Below, one piece after another: positions 23,595-33,701 of a DNA stretch of 64,000 bases. The notes under the pieces were generated by a model. The model made no database searches. It was given only the letters and a program-made list of their open reading frames with translations, and had not been told where the DNA came from. Position 1 is the first letter of the stretch; every line of letters starts with the position of its first letter. Made by a program: the position numbers and the translations under genes. Source of the stretch: Neoscytalidium dimidiatum (Eukaryota > Ascomycota > Dothideomycetes > Botryosphaeriales > Botryosphaeriaceae); contig CM074699.1 of the NCBI GenBank assembly GCA_037367355.1, positions 124,001-188,000 on the forward strand. The letters run 5' to 3'.

Positions 23595-24085
23595 TATTAC
23601 GAACCCTAGAATATACGGGCGTTATAGCTATAAAAGATATAAACCCGTACGGATAGAAAGTAGAAAGTCGATAAGAAGAAGCGCGGCGGGACGATAATAC
23701 TAGCCGCTCGCACGATTAAGAAAGTCGGAAATCGAGAAACGAATCTAAGCGCTACGTATTACGTACGGCCTACTTTAGATCTCTATAAATCTAAGTACCG
23801 TATATCTACCCCCGATAAATCTACTATACCTAGATCTAGATTATTATAGCTTTACTATAGTATATAGACACGCTCGTTAAATAGTATTTTAACCCTCGTA
23901 GTTAACTTAAAGTTCTAATTTAATACTATATTAACTTAGAGGTAATAAAGCCTATTAAACTCCTATATTACGTAACTTCTTATTCTATTATTACTTCTCT
24001 TTCCTCGTCTTTAAGGTAAACCCTTCGATAAACCCGAACCTACTAGGTAACTTCGAAGCCTAGTAGTAGAGGCTCCGTCGTTATA
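23595..24085 (+). repeat. 3' LTR of element C
   Basis: It is 491 bp, preceded by the polypurine tract AAGGAGGGGAA and followed by target duplication GGTTT. Confidence 0.92.
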
Positions 24086-24096
24086 GGTTTATAATA
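24086..24096 (-). repeat. First 11 bases of LTR D
   Basis: The minus-strand TATTATAAACC is the RIPped LTR start. Together with 16002-16522 it rebuilds the outer part of LTR D split by element C. Confidence 0.7.
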
Positions 24097-25311
24097 ATAG
24101 ATTCTTAGTTATTTTAATATATACGATAATAAAAAAGTAGATTTTTTAGCTAAATACGCTTATAAAATAAATCTAAATAATAAATTTATTAGCTATATAT
24201 TTTTTAAAATACTAATATAAGTAGACTTTATTAATTTATAGTAAAAAATAGCGAATAAATAAATAAAAATAGCTTTTAAAAAGTTTTATCTATAATAATT
24301 TAATTAGAAAATAAAATATAAGCTAGTAGATTTTTTTATAAAAAGAAAAACTAGCTTTATATTTTATTAGTTTAAAATAAAATATAACTACTTTAAATTT
24401 TATTTAAATCGCTTTAGATTAAGCTTCTTTAATTATTATTTATATAATAATATAATTAAATAAACTTCTTAATATTTAATTTTAAATTATAAAAAATATT
24501 AATTTAAAAAAGAAGATATATATACTAGTTTAAAAATAAAAAACTTTTTTCTAAACTTTATTTTTAATATTAAAGAAAAATAGAAGATACTTCTAAACTT
24601 TTTATTAATAATTAAAATAACTATTTAAAAATAACTATTAGAACTTATTTTAATAAAAGTCTAAATATATATTTTTAATAAACTAATTTTAATCTCTTTT
24701 TAAAAAATTCTTTTACTTTTTAAGCTTTATTTTATTTATATTTACTTTCTTATTTTTTTATTTTTTTTTAAAAACGTATTAGCTTTATTTTTACTATTTC
24801 TAAACTTCTTTCTAAATAAAATTTAAATATAAATTTTAGTTAAAATATTAAAATAAATACGTTAATAGACTAGCTATCTTTTATAAGCTTAGCTTATATA
24901 AGAATATTAAATAAATAAAATAAAATAAAATAAAATATTTTAAATTAGCTATTTAAATAAAAGAATTTAAATATAAAAATTAAATATAAATAAAAAGTTT
25001 AAAAATAATATAAAAAAATCTTTATTAAATAATAAATAAATTTTTAAAGAATTTAAAGAGCTTATTAAATAAAATTTATATATAAATAAATAGTAAATAA
25101 AATTATATAACTTATATAAGCTACGCTAAAATTTTATATAGAAGCTAATAGCTTCTTATATATAAATAATAAAGAGTTTTATATTTAAAATTCTTATATA
25201 ATATTTAAAATAAATAATAAAGTTAATTTAATTAATAATATAAATTAAATATTAAATTAATTATATTTAATATTAAACTTAATAAATTTTATATAATTTA
25301 AATATTTTTTT
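24097..25311. other. Extremely AT-rich RIP wasteland
   Basis: This is nearly pure A/T with scattered CG. No frame, LTR boundary or transposase motif could be recognised. It probably represents an older repeat mutated to saturation. Confidence 0.6.
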
Positions 25312-25440
25312 TATATAAATAATAGTTATTATCTATTAGTATTTTTATATATATTATTATTTTATAATTTTAATCTTTTTATATAAAATTTAAAAAATAT
25401 AATTTATAGAATTTTTTTTTAATAAGTTAAAAATTTTAAC
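25312..25440 (-). repeat. LTR E fragment, saturated with RIP
   Basis: AATAGTTATTATCTATTAGT at about 25321 and the next 90 bases align with LTR D (16346-16440), with every C/G position turned to T/A. It is therefore a further, older minus-strand LTR remnant. Confidence 0.6.
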
Positions 25441-25449
25441 TAGCTTTAA

Positions 25450-25690
25450 TATATTATTTAAAATTATATATTAAATATATATTATTTTAATTATAAAATA
25501 AATTTTAAATAAAAATCTCGATTTCTTTTATAAAATTCTAATTAAATTATAAAATTCTATATTTATATATTAAATCTATATTATTTTAACTATAAAGAGT
25601 ATTTTTTATTTAATCTTTCGCTTTTTTATAAAACTTCGATAGGGTTATAAAGCTTTAAAAGGTAGGGTATTAGATATTCTATCGGATATA
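25450..25690. repeat. Right-edge copy of the second tandem repeat
   Basis: TATATTAAAT anchors at about 25467 and 25568 and the terminal stretch TATAAAACTTCGATAGGG...GGTATTAG (25627-25665) correspond to the unit at 2926-3033. The same repeat thus borders both sides of the retroelement nest. RIP character stops abruptly near 25,690. Confidence 0.55.
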
Positions 25691-26228
25691 CTCCGAGCTA
25701 GTCACGTGGGCGCGAAGCGGAGGTAGGGTTCTGCTGTCCCGCCTTTTAGGTGACTGTGCCGTAACACAGCCTCTCCACTTCTTAACGTTAGCCCTTGCTT
25801 CTCCTCATCACCACCACGGATCTAACGCTATCTCTTCATTAATAACCATCGCCGCCTTCTCCATACTATCTCCAGTAGTAGTCACTTTGCTACTTCCACA
25901 GAGCGTAGGCCTGCAACGGGTCCTGCGAGCGCATCCTCCGATCGGAAGCTGCAGAACGGGGCTCGTTATTCGCGAGCAGGCCATGCTTCGTGCTCTCAAC
26001 CTCCGAAAGGATCGTTGAGGGTCTGCCAGGGGCTGTACAGGCAAAACTGTCGGCTGCCGACCGTGATCCCAGCCCTGTTTCTGCGTGCTTGACCTTTCGT
26101 TCTCGAGTCAAGGCTGCTCCGAAGAACGAAGAAAAGCCTGGGTGGGTGGGTTCGACTGCTGATGCAGCTCGGGGTCTCGTTTATATCTCTATCTGCTGTG
26201 CAGCTGACGACCTTCTATAGTGGTTATT
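25691..26228. other. Upstream region of the PPSY/coiled-coil gene
   Basis: This is normal-composition DNA with overlapping short frames on both strands but no convincing gene. It probably holds the promoter and 5' UTR of the gene starting at 26229. Confidence 0.4.
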
Positions 26229-27555
26229 ATGTCTACTCCGGGAGAAGGGGTCGAGCATACAATTCACTTCGCATCTACCGTGGCCTGTTGGCGTGGTGAG
26301 GGTGATGACGCCGAGCGAGTCCTCGGGTATAAGCATCCCAATGCAGCCTGTCAGCTCGCTCTCTACATCCGTCTCGATACGTCTACTGCGAGTGCCTCGA
26401 TCAAGCTGCGCATACCCGTCGGTTTTAAGGAGCTCCGGAACAAAGTGAACGTTTTCGTCGTCGTGCACCCCGAGTGCATCGAATCCATCGAATATGGTAA
26501 GGCGGAGAGTATCCCGGCTATCGTTCGGGGGATATTTGTGCAGCAGCAGAAATGTTCTGATGATGGGGGGATTATGCGCCTTCTTCTACGGTTAGCCCGA
26601 CCGAGCGCTCTGCTTCTGCCAAACCTCAAGAGCTTCGCGCCTTCATCAATTTCTACCGGCGCAGTGTTTGAGCTCGCCCAATCATTGACGGCTTCGACCC
26701 TACTTGAGCTTTATTTGCCTTCGGCCGATGCTCATACCACGTGCCTTGATGCGATGGGCACTATGCTCACACCTGGTCTGAAATTCATGGCCAGTGATGT
26801 AGACCCATTGCGTGTCTATAGAGGGCAGGGGTCACGTTTGGTCGAGGCGGGCCACCTCGTCAGCATTGCAGGGACCCCGGAGAGCCCGCCATCTTATGAT
26901 GAGCTCGGACCGACGCCACCACCTCCCGACGTTGAAGGTGAATCGCCTCCACCATGGCCTGCTTGTGACGTTAATACTAATGTTAGATTCAGAGCGGCCG
27001 CAAAAAAGGGCTCGAAAAGAAGCTGTAGGTGTGCCGCGTCACGACGAAGAGGAGCAGCTGGCCCGTACGCGCGCATACTTGCTACGAGAGGTAAGGAAGG
27101 AAATAGGTGAGCAAGTAGCGCAGATGGAACAGCGCATCCAGGCTCGTGTGCAAGCCACGTGCGAGGAAAACAAAGCTGAGATACTGGAACGGCTGGTTCA
27201 GTTATCTCAGCAGGTCAACCAGTTGGAGGATAATGCGAAGAAGCAGAGTCGCCCTGCAGGAGAGAAAAGCCCGGAAATATTGACGCAAGATGAAGCGGAT
27301 GAGTATAAGCAGAATAACGACCTAGACGATTTAAGGGAGGAGATGAACGAACGGCTTGGAAACCTCGACGCGACCGTGTTTGAACTTAACGAAGATACTA
27401 AGGACGAGCTGAGTGAATTAATCGACATCAGATTCGATGAACGGGTTCTCGATATAAAGTGCGAGCTGCAGGACTATATCCGGGAGGAGCTACAAGACGT
27501 AGAAGGCCGTATTAAAAATGAATTACACGAAGCTACTATAACGATCGACTTCTAG
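26229..27555 (+). CDS. Two-exon protein of unknown function: N-terminal globular domain, PPSY motif, NLS, long coiled coil
   Basis: Exons are 26229-26937 and 26987-27555. The 49-nt intron (GTGAAT...ACTAATGTTAG) joins the frames exactly, giving 425 residues. The ATG at 26229 is preferred to an in-frame GTG nine bases upstream. Residues 1-215 look like a beta-rich globular domain with no family I recognise. A proline-rich hinge holds PPSY (about 220-223), the PPxY type that binds WW domains such as Rsp5-class ubiquitin ligases. Directly after the splice comes RPQKRARK, a plausible nuclear signal, then about 170 residues of highly charged heptad-like coiled coil. It is the first gene outside the RIP block and may belong to a repeat-adjacent multicopy family, but that is inference. 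The 3' flank (27556-27735) is again CpA/TpG-poor. Confidence 0.7.
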
Positions 27556-27735
27556 ATATAGTAGTTTGTTAATCTATATTTTTAATTTAAGAAGAGTATA
27601 AAGAAATCTCTAATTTTCTATAGACTTTTATATTCTATAGACTTTTCTTTTATATCTTCTTAAGAAGCTTATAAACTTTATTCTACTCTAGAATTTATAA
27701 TAGACGTAAACCTTAGTAGAGAACTACTATATTAA

Positions 27736-29604
27736 TTAGACCTGCCTCGTCCATCTAATATGTCTCTTATAAACCTGCTGAACTGATTCTTGACTCTGGT
27801 CCATACCACCTACCTGCAACTCCTCCAGCTTTGCACTCCACCCGTCTCCCAGTGAGCGATACTTATATGGCTTCCTCTGCATCCACACCGCCCACGCATT
27901 AACCACTTCGACCGCCAGCTTCGCATCGAACCGGAACCATTCCCTATAGTTCCTGTTCCTACATTGCGGATCCTCATTGAATGGCGCGAGGTGGCAGTGA
28001 ATGACGCGTTCAACACGATCCGCGTTCTCTAAATCCCGCACCGTATGTATGATTTCCAGATCGTCCAATCCACTCTGCGCCTTGATCTGCCGGCAGCGGT
28101 TGATCGGCAGGTCCGCCGTGATGCCGATCTTCACCAGCCCTGGGCGGTCCGTTGACTTAAGCACGTAGATGTTGGCCGTCGACTTCTTCTTCTGCGGGCC
28201 GACTGGCTGCAGCAGCAGAGTGCAGAGGTTCTCCTCGACTTGGCGCACTGCTTCGTAAGGCAGGATGGCGGCGCAGCTGCCGTCGGAGATGATTTCCGAG
28301 GAGAAGCTGTGGCCTAAGCCGGTGTCTTGCGGCTTCGTGGGTGTCGTGGTGCTGAGGGTCATGGAATGTAGGTTTTCTGCCAGGTTCTCGTCGTCAGCCA
28401 AACCCGATGCAGGGCGGTTCTGCGCTACGTTCGTGGATGATCGGCGCCGTGGGCTGCTGCGGGGCTTCTTGCAATTGTTGGGAAGCGGGGAGGGTGCGCT
28501 GTCGATCTTGATGGATGGTGCGGATTTGTCTGCCGGTGTTGACCGTTGCTTGGTATTGCGGGCTGACCGCTTCTGGTTCCGTGGTGCTTCTAGAGGACCT
28601 AGGGGGAGGTCCTCGGAGGCAGGATCGGGAGAGTCTGTATTATGAGCTCTTGAAGACCTGGTGGGCGTGCTTGGGGAGGATCGGATGGATTCGGCGTCGG
28701 ATCGCCCCTCAGTGTGTTCTGAAATGTCAGATACGGAGTCCGAAAACCGGTCTGAGTCTCCATCGTCCGTGGCCTCGTAGTCTTGCTGTGACCATTGCCC
28801 TAGCTCTTCGTCATCCGTAGACTCGGGTTCAACATGCTTCTGCCACAGGTTATGGTAAAAGTCAAGCCAGAACCAGTGCGTGTGGTTATTGCAGAGCAGA
28901 AGGTGGACGAGCGGTCGAAGTTTGCTTTTAGATGAAGGGGTTTCGTCGTCTTCGCAATAATCCTCATCTTCATCAAAGCTTTCGTCTTCATCTACAAAGC
29001 CGTCATCGTCCTCTATCTCTATGGATTGGCTCTCTTCATAATCATACATCCCAAGCTCATCGCTAAGGATTCTGCGAGCAGTGACCAGCTTGTCCTGACT
29101 CAATTCGCTGCTGCATCTCCCTATGACCATGTCGTATGCGATGCAGCGAAACTCGGGCTTTGAATCCATCAGCTGTTGCCTTACAGCATCGTATTGGGCT
29201 GGCTCGGGGGTGAAAGTTAGCGGTGACCTTGCATGCAACGGGTTGAGCGGGCGCATGGAGTCTCTGCGCGGATCCGACTCGCTCTCGGTCTTTGCTACTG
29301 TAAGCGAGTTGACCAGAGGATCCATGTGCTCTTTCGATTTTCGGTGCTTTGTGCAGAGAAGCACCGTCGCAAGCTGTGTGGCTTCATTTGGGCTGAACGG
29401 CGGGTCCAACTGGCGGACGGCTTCGAGAAGCGTCTTGAGGTAGCGCATGCGGATTTTGTACAGTTCCACGCATCGCTGCTCAGCATTGTCTTCAATGGCG
29501 TGGCATCTGACTTCATCGCCGTACTTCAATCCTCGGACCAGGCTGAGAAGGGTCTCCGTTGGAGGAGCTAATCGGGTTGGAAATGGCGATAGAGTGGATG
29601 ACAT
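27736..29604 (-). CDS. GIY-YIG (T5orf172/MUG113-type) domain protein
   Basis: This is a single exon of 622 residues with an ATG at 29604. The C-terminus (about 479-575) has the T5orf172/MUG113 form of the GIY-YIG fold: IYVLKS, then LVKIGIT with Arg/Lys-rich helix, the conserved Glu in ERVIHCHL (about residue 533) and REWFRF. In this superfamily the fold cleaves or binds DNA; in fungi the role is unknown. The N-terminus has two similar segments with Cys-x9/10-Cys followed by LLC-x2-H (C34, C45, C84, H87 and C154, C164, C238, H241), which look like two metal-binding repeats. The middle is a disordered acidic and Ser/Pro-rich linker with basic patches near residues 350-390. Nuclear location is likely. 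Family assignment is fairly sure; activity is inferred. Confidence 0.85.
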   Translation of the reverse strand: MSSTLSPFPTRLAPPTETLLSLVRGLKYGDEVRCHAIEDNAEQRCVELYKIRMRYLKTLLEAVRQLDPPFSPNEATQLATVLLCTKHRKSKEHMDPLVNSLTVAKTESESDPRRDSMRPLNPLHARSPLTFTPEPAQYDAVRQQLMDSKPEFRCIAYDMVIGRCSSELSQDKLVTARRILSDELGMYDYEESQSIEIEDDDGFVDEDESFDEDEDYCEDDETPSSKSKLRPLVHLLLCNNHTHWFWLDFYHNLWQKHVEPESTDDEELGQWSQQDYEATDDGDSDRFSDSVSDISEHTEGRSDAESIRSSPSTPTRSSRAHNTDSPDPASEDLPLGPLEAPRNQKRSARNTKQRSTPADKSAPSIKIDSAPSPLPNNCKKPRSSPRRRSSTNVAQNRPASGLADDENLAENLHSMTLSTTTPTKPQDTGLGHSFSSEIISDGSCAAILPYEAVRQVEENLCTLLLQPVGPQKKKSTANIYVLKSTDRPGLVKIGITADLPINRCRQIKAQSGLDDLEIIHTVRDLENADRVERVIHCHLAPFNEDPQCRNRNYREWFRFDAKLAVEVVNAWAVWMQRKPYKYRSLGDGWSAKLEELQVGGMDQSQESVQQVYKRHIRWTRQV

Positions 29605-30663
29605 GTTGGGAAAATTAGGCTATGTCGTATATGGGGTAGGCGATTGGGTTCGTGAGGGAAAGAAATGAACTGGATGCCGCTCCAAGAAGTAGTCCATGCA
29701 ACCCCTTAACAGTGCAGCCCACTTTGCTTTAAGCGACCAGAAAGTGGTGCTTCGAACACAATGTCATAACCCCCCTGTTGGTACCCACAGTAGTGCGTAT
29801 TTTCGGGGCGAAACATTGTGGCGCAGATTGTTTCAAGGCACGGTGATAATCGCACTACTCCGTATCTACTTACACTATCGATAATAATCCTCGAAATATT
29901 CAAGCATCTATGAGTCGACGGTAAGAACGAAAATAAATGTAGAGTAGAACGATTCCGACCATCGTTTCTGCTCTTAATCCTTCGATTACCAATGTTTAGA
30001 ACTGTAGTATTACCCCGCAAGTACTGCTTTCCGGAATTCGCTGACACGTCATCAGCCACGCCGAGCCCCACTGCATCTTGAATCCATTCGCTGAACGCCT
30101 TACACGGCACCACCAGCGGTCAGACAAGTCACCAGTCTGTTGCATCGCTGCTGGAGTTCCACATGGATCTAGGAAAGGGTTTCTAGCGCCAGCGTGCTCG
30201 AGTAGAAGATTGCTGTTTCTTCTTCGTATTAGGCGGTGAGGTATGCTTTTAGTAGTGATAATGACGTGACAGCTGATCGGTAATCGGCTAAATTTTTTCT
30301 GCACTAAATGAGCTACCGTGACACATTACTACTTTATATAATATCCTATACACCTATAAGAAGATCTTCTTACTACTTTCGGGCTTACTATTATAAGAGT
30401 TTAGGGGTTATCGATAGGTTATTTGGCTAGTAATCTCGTAGCACCTTGGCATTTATGGCTTTTACATAGCGGATAATATCTTATATAATAGTAAAGCTGC
30501 CGGTGTTTAATGGTAGTAATTCTCTAATATGCAACTATACATTTATTCTATCAATAGTCAAGGATTCAAAAAAGACAGTAGAATAGAGAGTACATGTTGA
30601 ATCCTGTAGGATATTTGCGGCACATTATAATCAAGCCTTAATAAATGCACCTCCTATCAGTTA
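29605..30663. other. Intergenic, no gene seen
   Basis: Between two minus-strand genes. Short frames at 29706-30304 lack motifs. Part of it (30306-30520) is AT-rich and mildly depleted in CpA/TpG, perhaps an old RIPped fragment. Confidence 0.4.
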
Positions 30664-31023
30664 TTAAGCCTCCGAAATTTCGAACTGCGAAGAGTATTGG
30701 AAGCTCCCATCAGCAGCGTCAAGCTTGATTGCGTAGTCGGCGGCCTTATCCAGGCTCTTCGGCGGCGTCCACGTGTAGGATCCAGAGTTGTCGATGTTTT
30801 CCGCGATATTGGTAATGTTTTGGAGGTTGGTTTGGGCTCCTTTCCACAGTGTCAAGCTGACCTTGCCAGAGGTAGTCGGCTCCCATTTAATGTCCAAAGG
30901 AGAGCCGGCCGGAGTAATTTGCCTGGCGGCCGGGACAGTAATGGGGTTGCCGGATTGAGCAGACGCAGCGACAACCAGACCGGCAACAAGGCTGGCAAGG
31001 AGAGTTTTCGTAGGAAAGTACAT
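30664..31023 (-). CDS. Small secreted Kre9/Knh1-like (Ig-like) cell-wall protein
   Basis: 119 residues in a single exon. A clear signal peptide (MYFPTKTLLASLVAGLVVAA, cleavage after SAQ) is followed by one compact domain. Its pattern ITVP...ITPAGSPLDIKWEP...VSLTLWKG...SYTWTPP...YAIKL matches the Kre9/Knh1-like N-terminal domain found in Ser/Thr-rich GPI proteins. Here the Ser/Thr stalk and GPI signal are missing, so the product should be soluble and secreted. One potential N-glycosylation site (NIT) is present. It is probably wall-associated; the biochemical role is unknown. Confidence 0.85.
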   Translation of the reverse strand: MYFPTKTLLASLVAGLVVAASAQSGNPITVPAARQITPAGSPLDIKWEPTTSGKVSLTLWKGAQTNLQNITNIAENIDNSGSYTWTPPKSLDKAADYAIKLDAADGSFQYSSQFEISEA

Positions 31024-31817
31024 TGTAATGAGGATGATTATGAAGCTTGTATTCGTTGTGGAAAAGATTGTCGAATGTTTGTAGAAGAGAGGATTGCGAT
31101 GGAATATGATAAACTTTTCCTTGCCAGTGCTAGCTGTTAAATACTTACGAGTCTATATGAGACAGGAAGTCGGCGTGTAAACACGATAACGATCGGCGTT
31201 TATAGGGGCAGTAATCTTCTACCCGACCATTGTGCAGCCTCTGTGGATCGAGTTGCAACATAGCGCCCCGGAACTTCCCGGAGTCAGGTACATATTCAGT
31301 CGAATTATCAAAATGAACTGAGAAGTAGTCGTGCTAAGAACTCACTGAATCCTTGTATCACAGGAAGAAGACCTGAGTTTCACTATTCCCAGAAAAGCAA
31401 CTTCCTATTCAGATTCGATCTCGGCGAGGTCTACTATTCACTACGCACATGGCTCTCATGAGCTTACGCCAACCCCAAGTGTAGCCAAGCAAAGCTGGGA
31501 CCCTTAAGAGGCACCAATATCACCTTTCAGCTGCAGATGCTTATTTCTGTTGACCGCTGTCACTGAGTCTTTTAAGGAATCAACCACTGGTGGACCAGCT
31601 CTTCCTAAGATTTGATATGTCGCAATTTCCAGTGTTGCGTTTTCTGGTAGCGGACCGACCACAGATGTCGGGAGAATAGGGATGTTGCTTCGGCGATCGG
31701 CACATCACCAAACGAACGACCCACAATATGTAGTAGCAGCCCCTATTCAAGACCATCAAACAGAGTCTCATACGAGTAAGTAACAGACTGGTGTTGAAAC
31801 AACTTTACAGTCGCATA
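31024..31817. other. Intergenic between Kre9-like gene and amine oxidase
   Basis: It carries the 5' region of the Kre9-like gene and the 3' region of the oxidase. No additional gene was recognised. Confidence 0.4.
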
Positions 31818-33701
31818 CTACTCTGTATACGTGTAGTTGTTCGCATTGATCAGATTGATGGGCGCAAATTCCTCCGCGTTGACAGTGCCGTATTCCTTAA
31901 AAATGGCCGAGAGGATGTTCATGGCACATTGAAGGCCGCCATCGATCCAACCGCCAGTAAAACCAATGGAATCCCCATTTAGCAGCGTTGGTGACTGCAG
32001 TAAGGTGTTCCTCATGCCCGTGTTGTTAATCTTGGTGAAGTCGTAGAACATGCTTGCGGTCTCGAGGTCTTGGCCTGGGTAGCTGAGCATGAAAGCGCCG
32101 TTCATGTTCGGGTCGAGCTGCCAATGAATCATGTAGTAATCATCCGGCGTCACGGGGACAACGTTGTCAGCCCAGTTTGGATAATTTGTCTGCTTCATAA
32201 TATCCGCGAGCTGCGCCTTGAGCGTTTCAAACAACTTCGCCGGGTCACTAACGGCCTCAATATCGATAGACTGGTCTTCCCATGCGTACGTGACCAGGAC
32301 CATGCCATAATCGGGGTCACCGTAGTCCAGCGTGTATAGCTGAGGGAGCTTGGTGTCGGACAGGACTACGCGCGGGAACAGCGGATCCTGATTTTCCCAG
32401 AACTTTTTAGTCCGGACAAAGAGCTTAGACGACGACGTCATATGCACATTGTTGATGGCTTTGGAAACCTCAGGCGAAAATAACGACTTGCTTGTCAGTG
32501 ACATGTTAATGTTCATGGCATGCGTAGTCACGCCGACGATTACAGACGTGTACGTATTGGTGACCGATGTGCCGAGAGGACCCACTTCTTTTACGTCGAT
32601 TGCCATACTCGTCGCCTCAGTTGCTCGCATGCTAGCTGGAGTGGATTGATTCAAGCCCCCCACGTCGCCAGTCGTGTTGGGCTTGAACTGGAGTCCGAGC
32701 GCGATAGCCTTCTCGAGGATTACCTCAGCCAGGTCCTGGATACCCGCCGGGACTGGTGATCCAGTGCCTTGCTGTCTAGCAAAGCTCTGCTGGTGGGCCT
32801 CAAGACCGTTGGGGATCAGGCGGAAGACGGTGTTGAACGAAATCTCAAAAAGAGGCCCAAACCCTCCAGACCCTAAACCAAGCGCTCCAAAGCGATCGAA
32901 ATCATCGTCGGTCCAAACGATACCGTTTGGAACGTCCCACTCATGAGCTGGGCCGAAAATTCTCTGGAGCCCGTCGAAGAAGCTGTTGTTCTTGAATGTG
33001 TCCAGGTACTTCTGCCAGGCAGGAATAACCTGGCGTCGGTCACCCTGACTGTCCATCTGGAGCTTTTCTTGCATCTCATAGGGCGAAGCAAGTACCAGGT
33101 TGCCGCCGTTGGTTATGCCGCTTTTGAGGAACGCGCCCCAGCCGGCACATACATTCTCAAAGCCCGCGGGCGGTTTGCTTGTATCGTCATATGGAATGGC
33201 ATTGTCCTTGTACCAAATGATGGTCGGCACGACACCGGGGTCCGGAAAGTTGGGTAGGAATGTGAACCCTGTCTGTTCGGCGTAGTAATACAGCAGATCC
33301 TCGGACGGCGGAAAGCGCATAGCACCCATCTCGGCGATGTCATTGCCATCCGCTGTCCCGATAGACCGGCAGCGACCGCCCACTTTGTCCGTAGCTTCCA
33401 GGAGCGTGACGTCTGCTCCAGCCTTGACAAGCTCAAAGGCGGCTACGACATTGGTGATGCCTCCGCCAATCAAGCACACCTTGAAATCCTTTGTCAAGGT
33501 TCCAAGAGGCTTGTCAATCCCGCCAGCGTTGATATTCCACTCGGAATAGATCACGTCAGGAGTGTCGAGGTAACCCTGTGGCTTGGCTGGCTCGGGGTCA
33601 TTTTGGGCCGACGCAGAGACTCCGCTTGGCCGAATGATAAGCTTGGGAATGCCATGTGGCGTTGTTTTAGCATAGCTTCGAAGGTTGGGGATGTGAGGCA
33701 T
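31818..33701 (-). CDS. FAD-dependent L-amino-acid oxidase-like flavin amine oxidase
   Basis: 627 residues in one exon. The dinucleotide-binding fold lies at about residues 75-103 (VCLIGGGITNVVAAFELVKA then DVTLLEA) and is followed by VGGR. EMGAMRFPPSEDLLYYY at about 124-140 is the signature shared by bacterial and fungal L-amino-acid oxidases and tryptophan/phenylalanine monooxygenases. A C-terminal FAD contact reads SIGFTGGWIDGGLQCA. The expected product would oxidise an L-amino acid to its 2-oxo acid with ammonia and hydrogen peroxide, or decarboxylate it in the monooxygenase variant; the substrate cannot be read from sequence. No signal peptide is obvious. The third Gly of the Rossmann motif is Asn (GGGITN), an unusual but not necessarily inactivating change. 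Confidence 0.88.
   Translation of the reverse strand: MPHIPNLRSYAKTTPHGIPKLIIRPSGVSASAQNDPEPAKPQGYLDTPDVIYSEWNINAGGIDKPLGTLTKDFKVCLIGGGITNVVAAFELVKAGADVTLLEATDKVGGRCRSIGTADGNDIAEMGAMRFPPSEDLLYYYAEQTGFTFLPNFPDPGVVPTIIWYKDNAIPYDDTSKPPAGFENVCAGWGAFLKSGITNGGNLVLASPYEMQEKLQMDSQGDRRQVIPAWQKYLDTFKNNSFFDGLQRIFGPAHEWDVPNGIVWTDDDFDRFGALGLGSGGFGPLFEISFNTVFRLIPNGLEAHQQSFARQQGTGSPVPAGIQDLAEVILEKAIALGLQFKPNTTGDVGGLNQSTPASMRATEATSMAIDVKEVGPLGTSVTNTYTSVIVGVTTHAMNINMSLTSKSLFSPEVSKAINNVHMTSSSKLFVRTKKFWENQDPLFPRVVLSDTKLPQLYTLDYGDPDYGMVLVTYAWEDQSIDIEAVSDPAKLFETLKAQLADIMKQTNYPNWADNVVPVTPDDYYMIHWQLDPNMNGAFMLSYPGQDLETASMFYDFTKINNTGMRNTLLQSPTLLNGDSIGFTGGWIDGGLQCAMNILSAIFKEYGTVNAEEFAPINLINANNYTYTE

Larger units (their letters stand above)
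16523..24085 (+). mobile_element. Element C: full-length Ty3/Gypsy chromovirus with a distinct short LTR, inserted in LTR D
   Basis: This 7.56-kb element is flanked by perfect 5-bp duplications GGTTT (16518-16522 and 24086-24090), with two 491-bp LTRs. The LTRs share the start TATTACGAACCC and the last 270 bp with the B LTR but have a different U3, so C is a sister subfamily. Internal order is the same as B: gag, protease, GAGCTA-rich linker, RT, RNase H, integrase, chromodomain, antisense ORF, polypurine tract. RIP load looks intermediate. The copy is dead. Confidence 0.95.
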
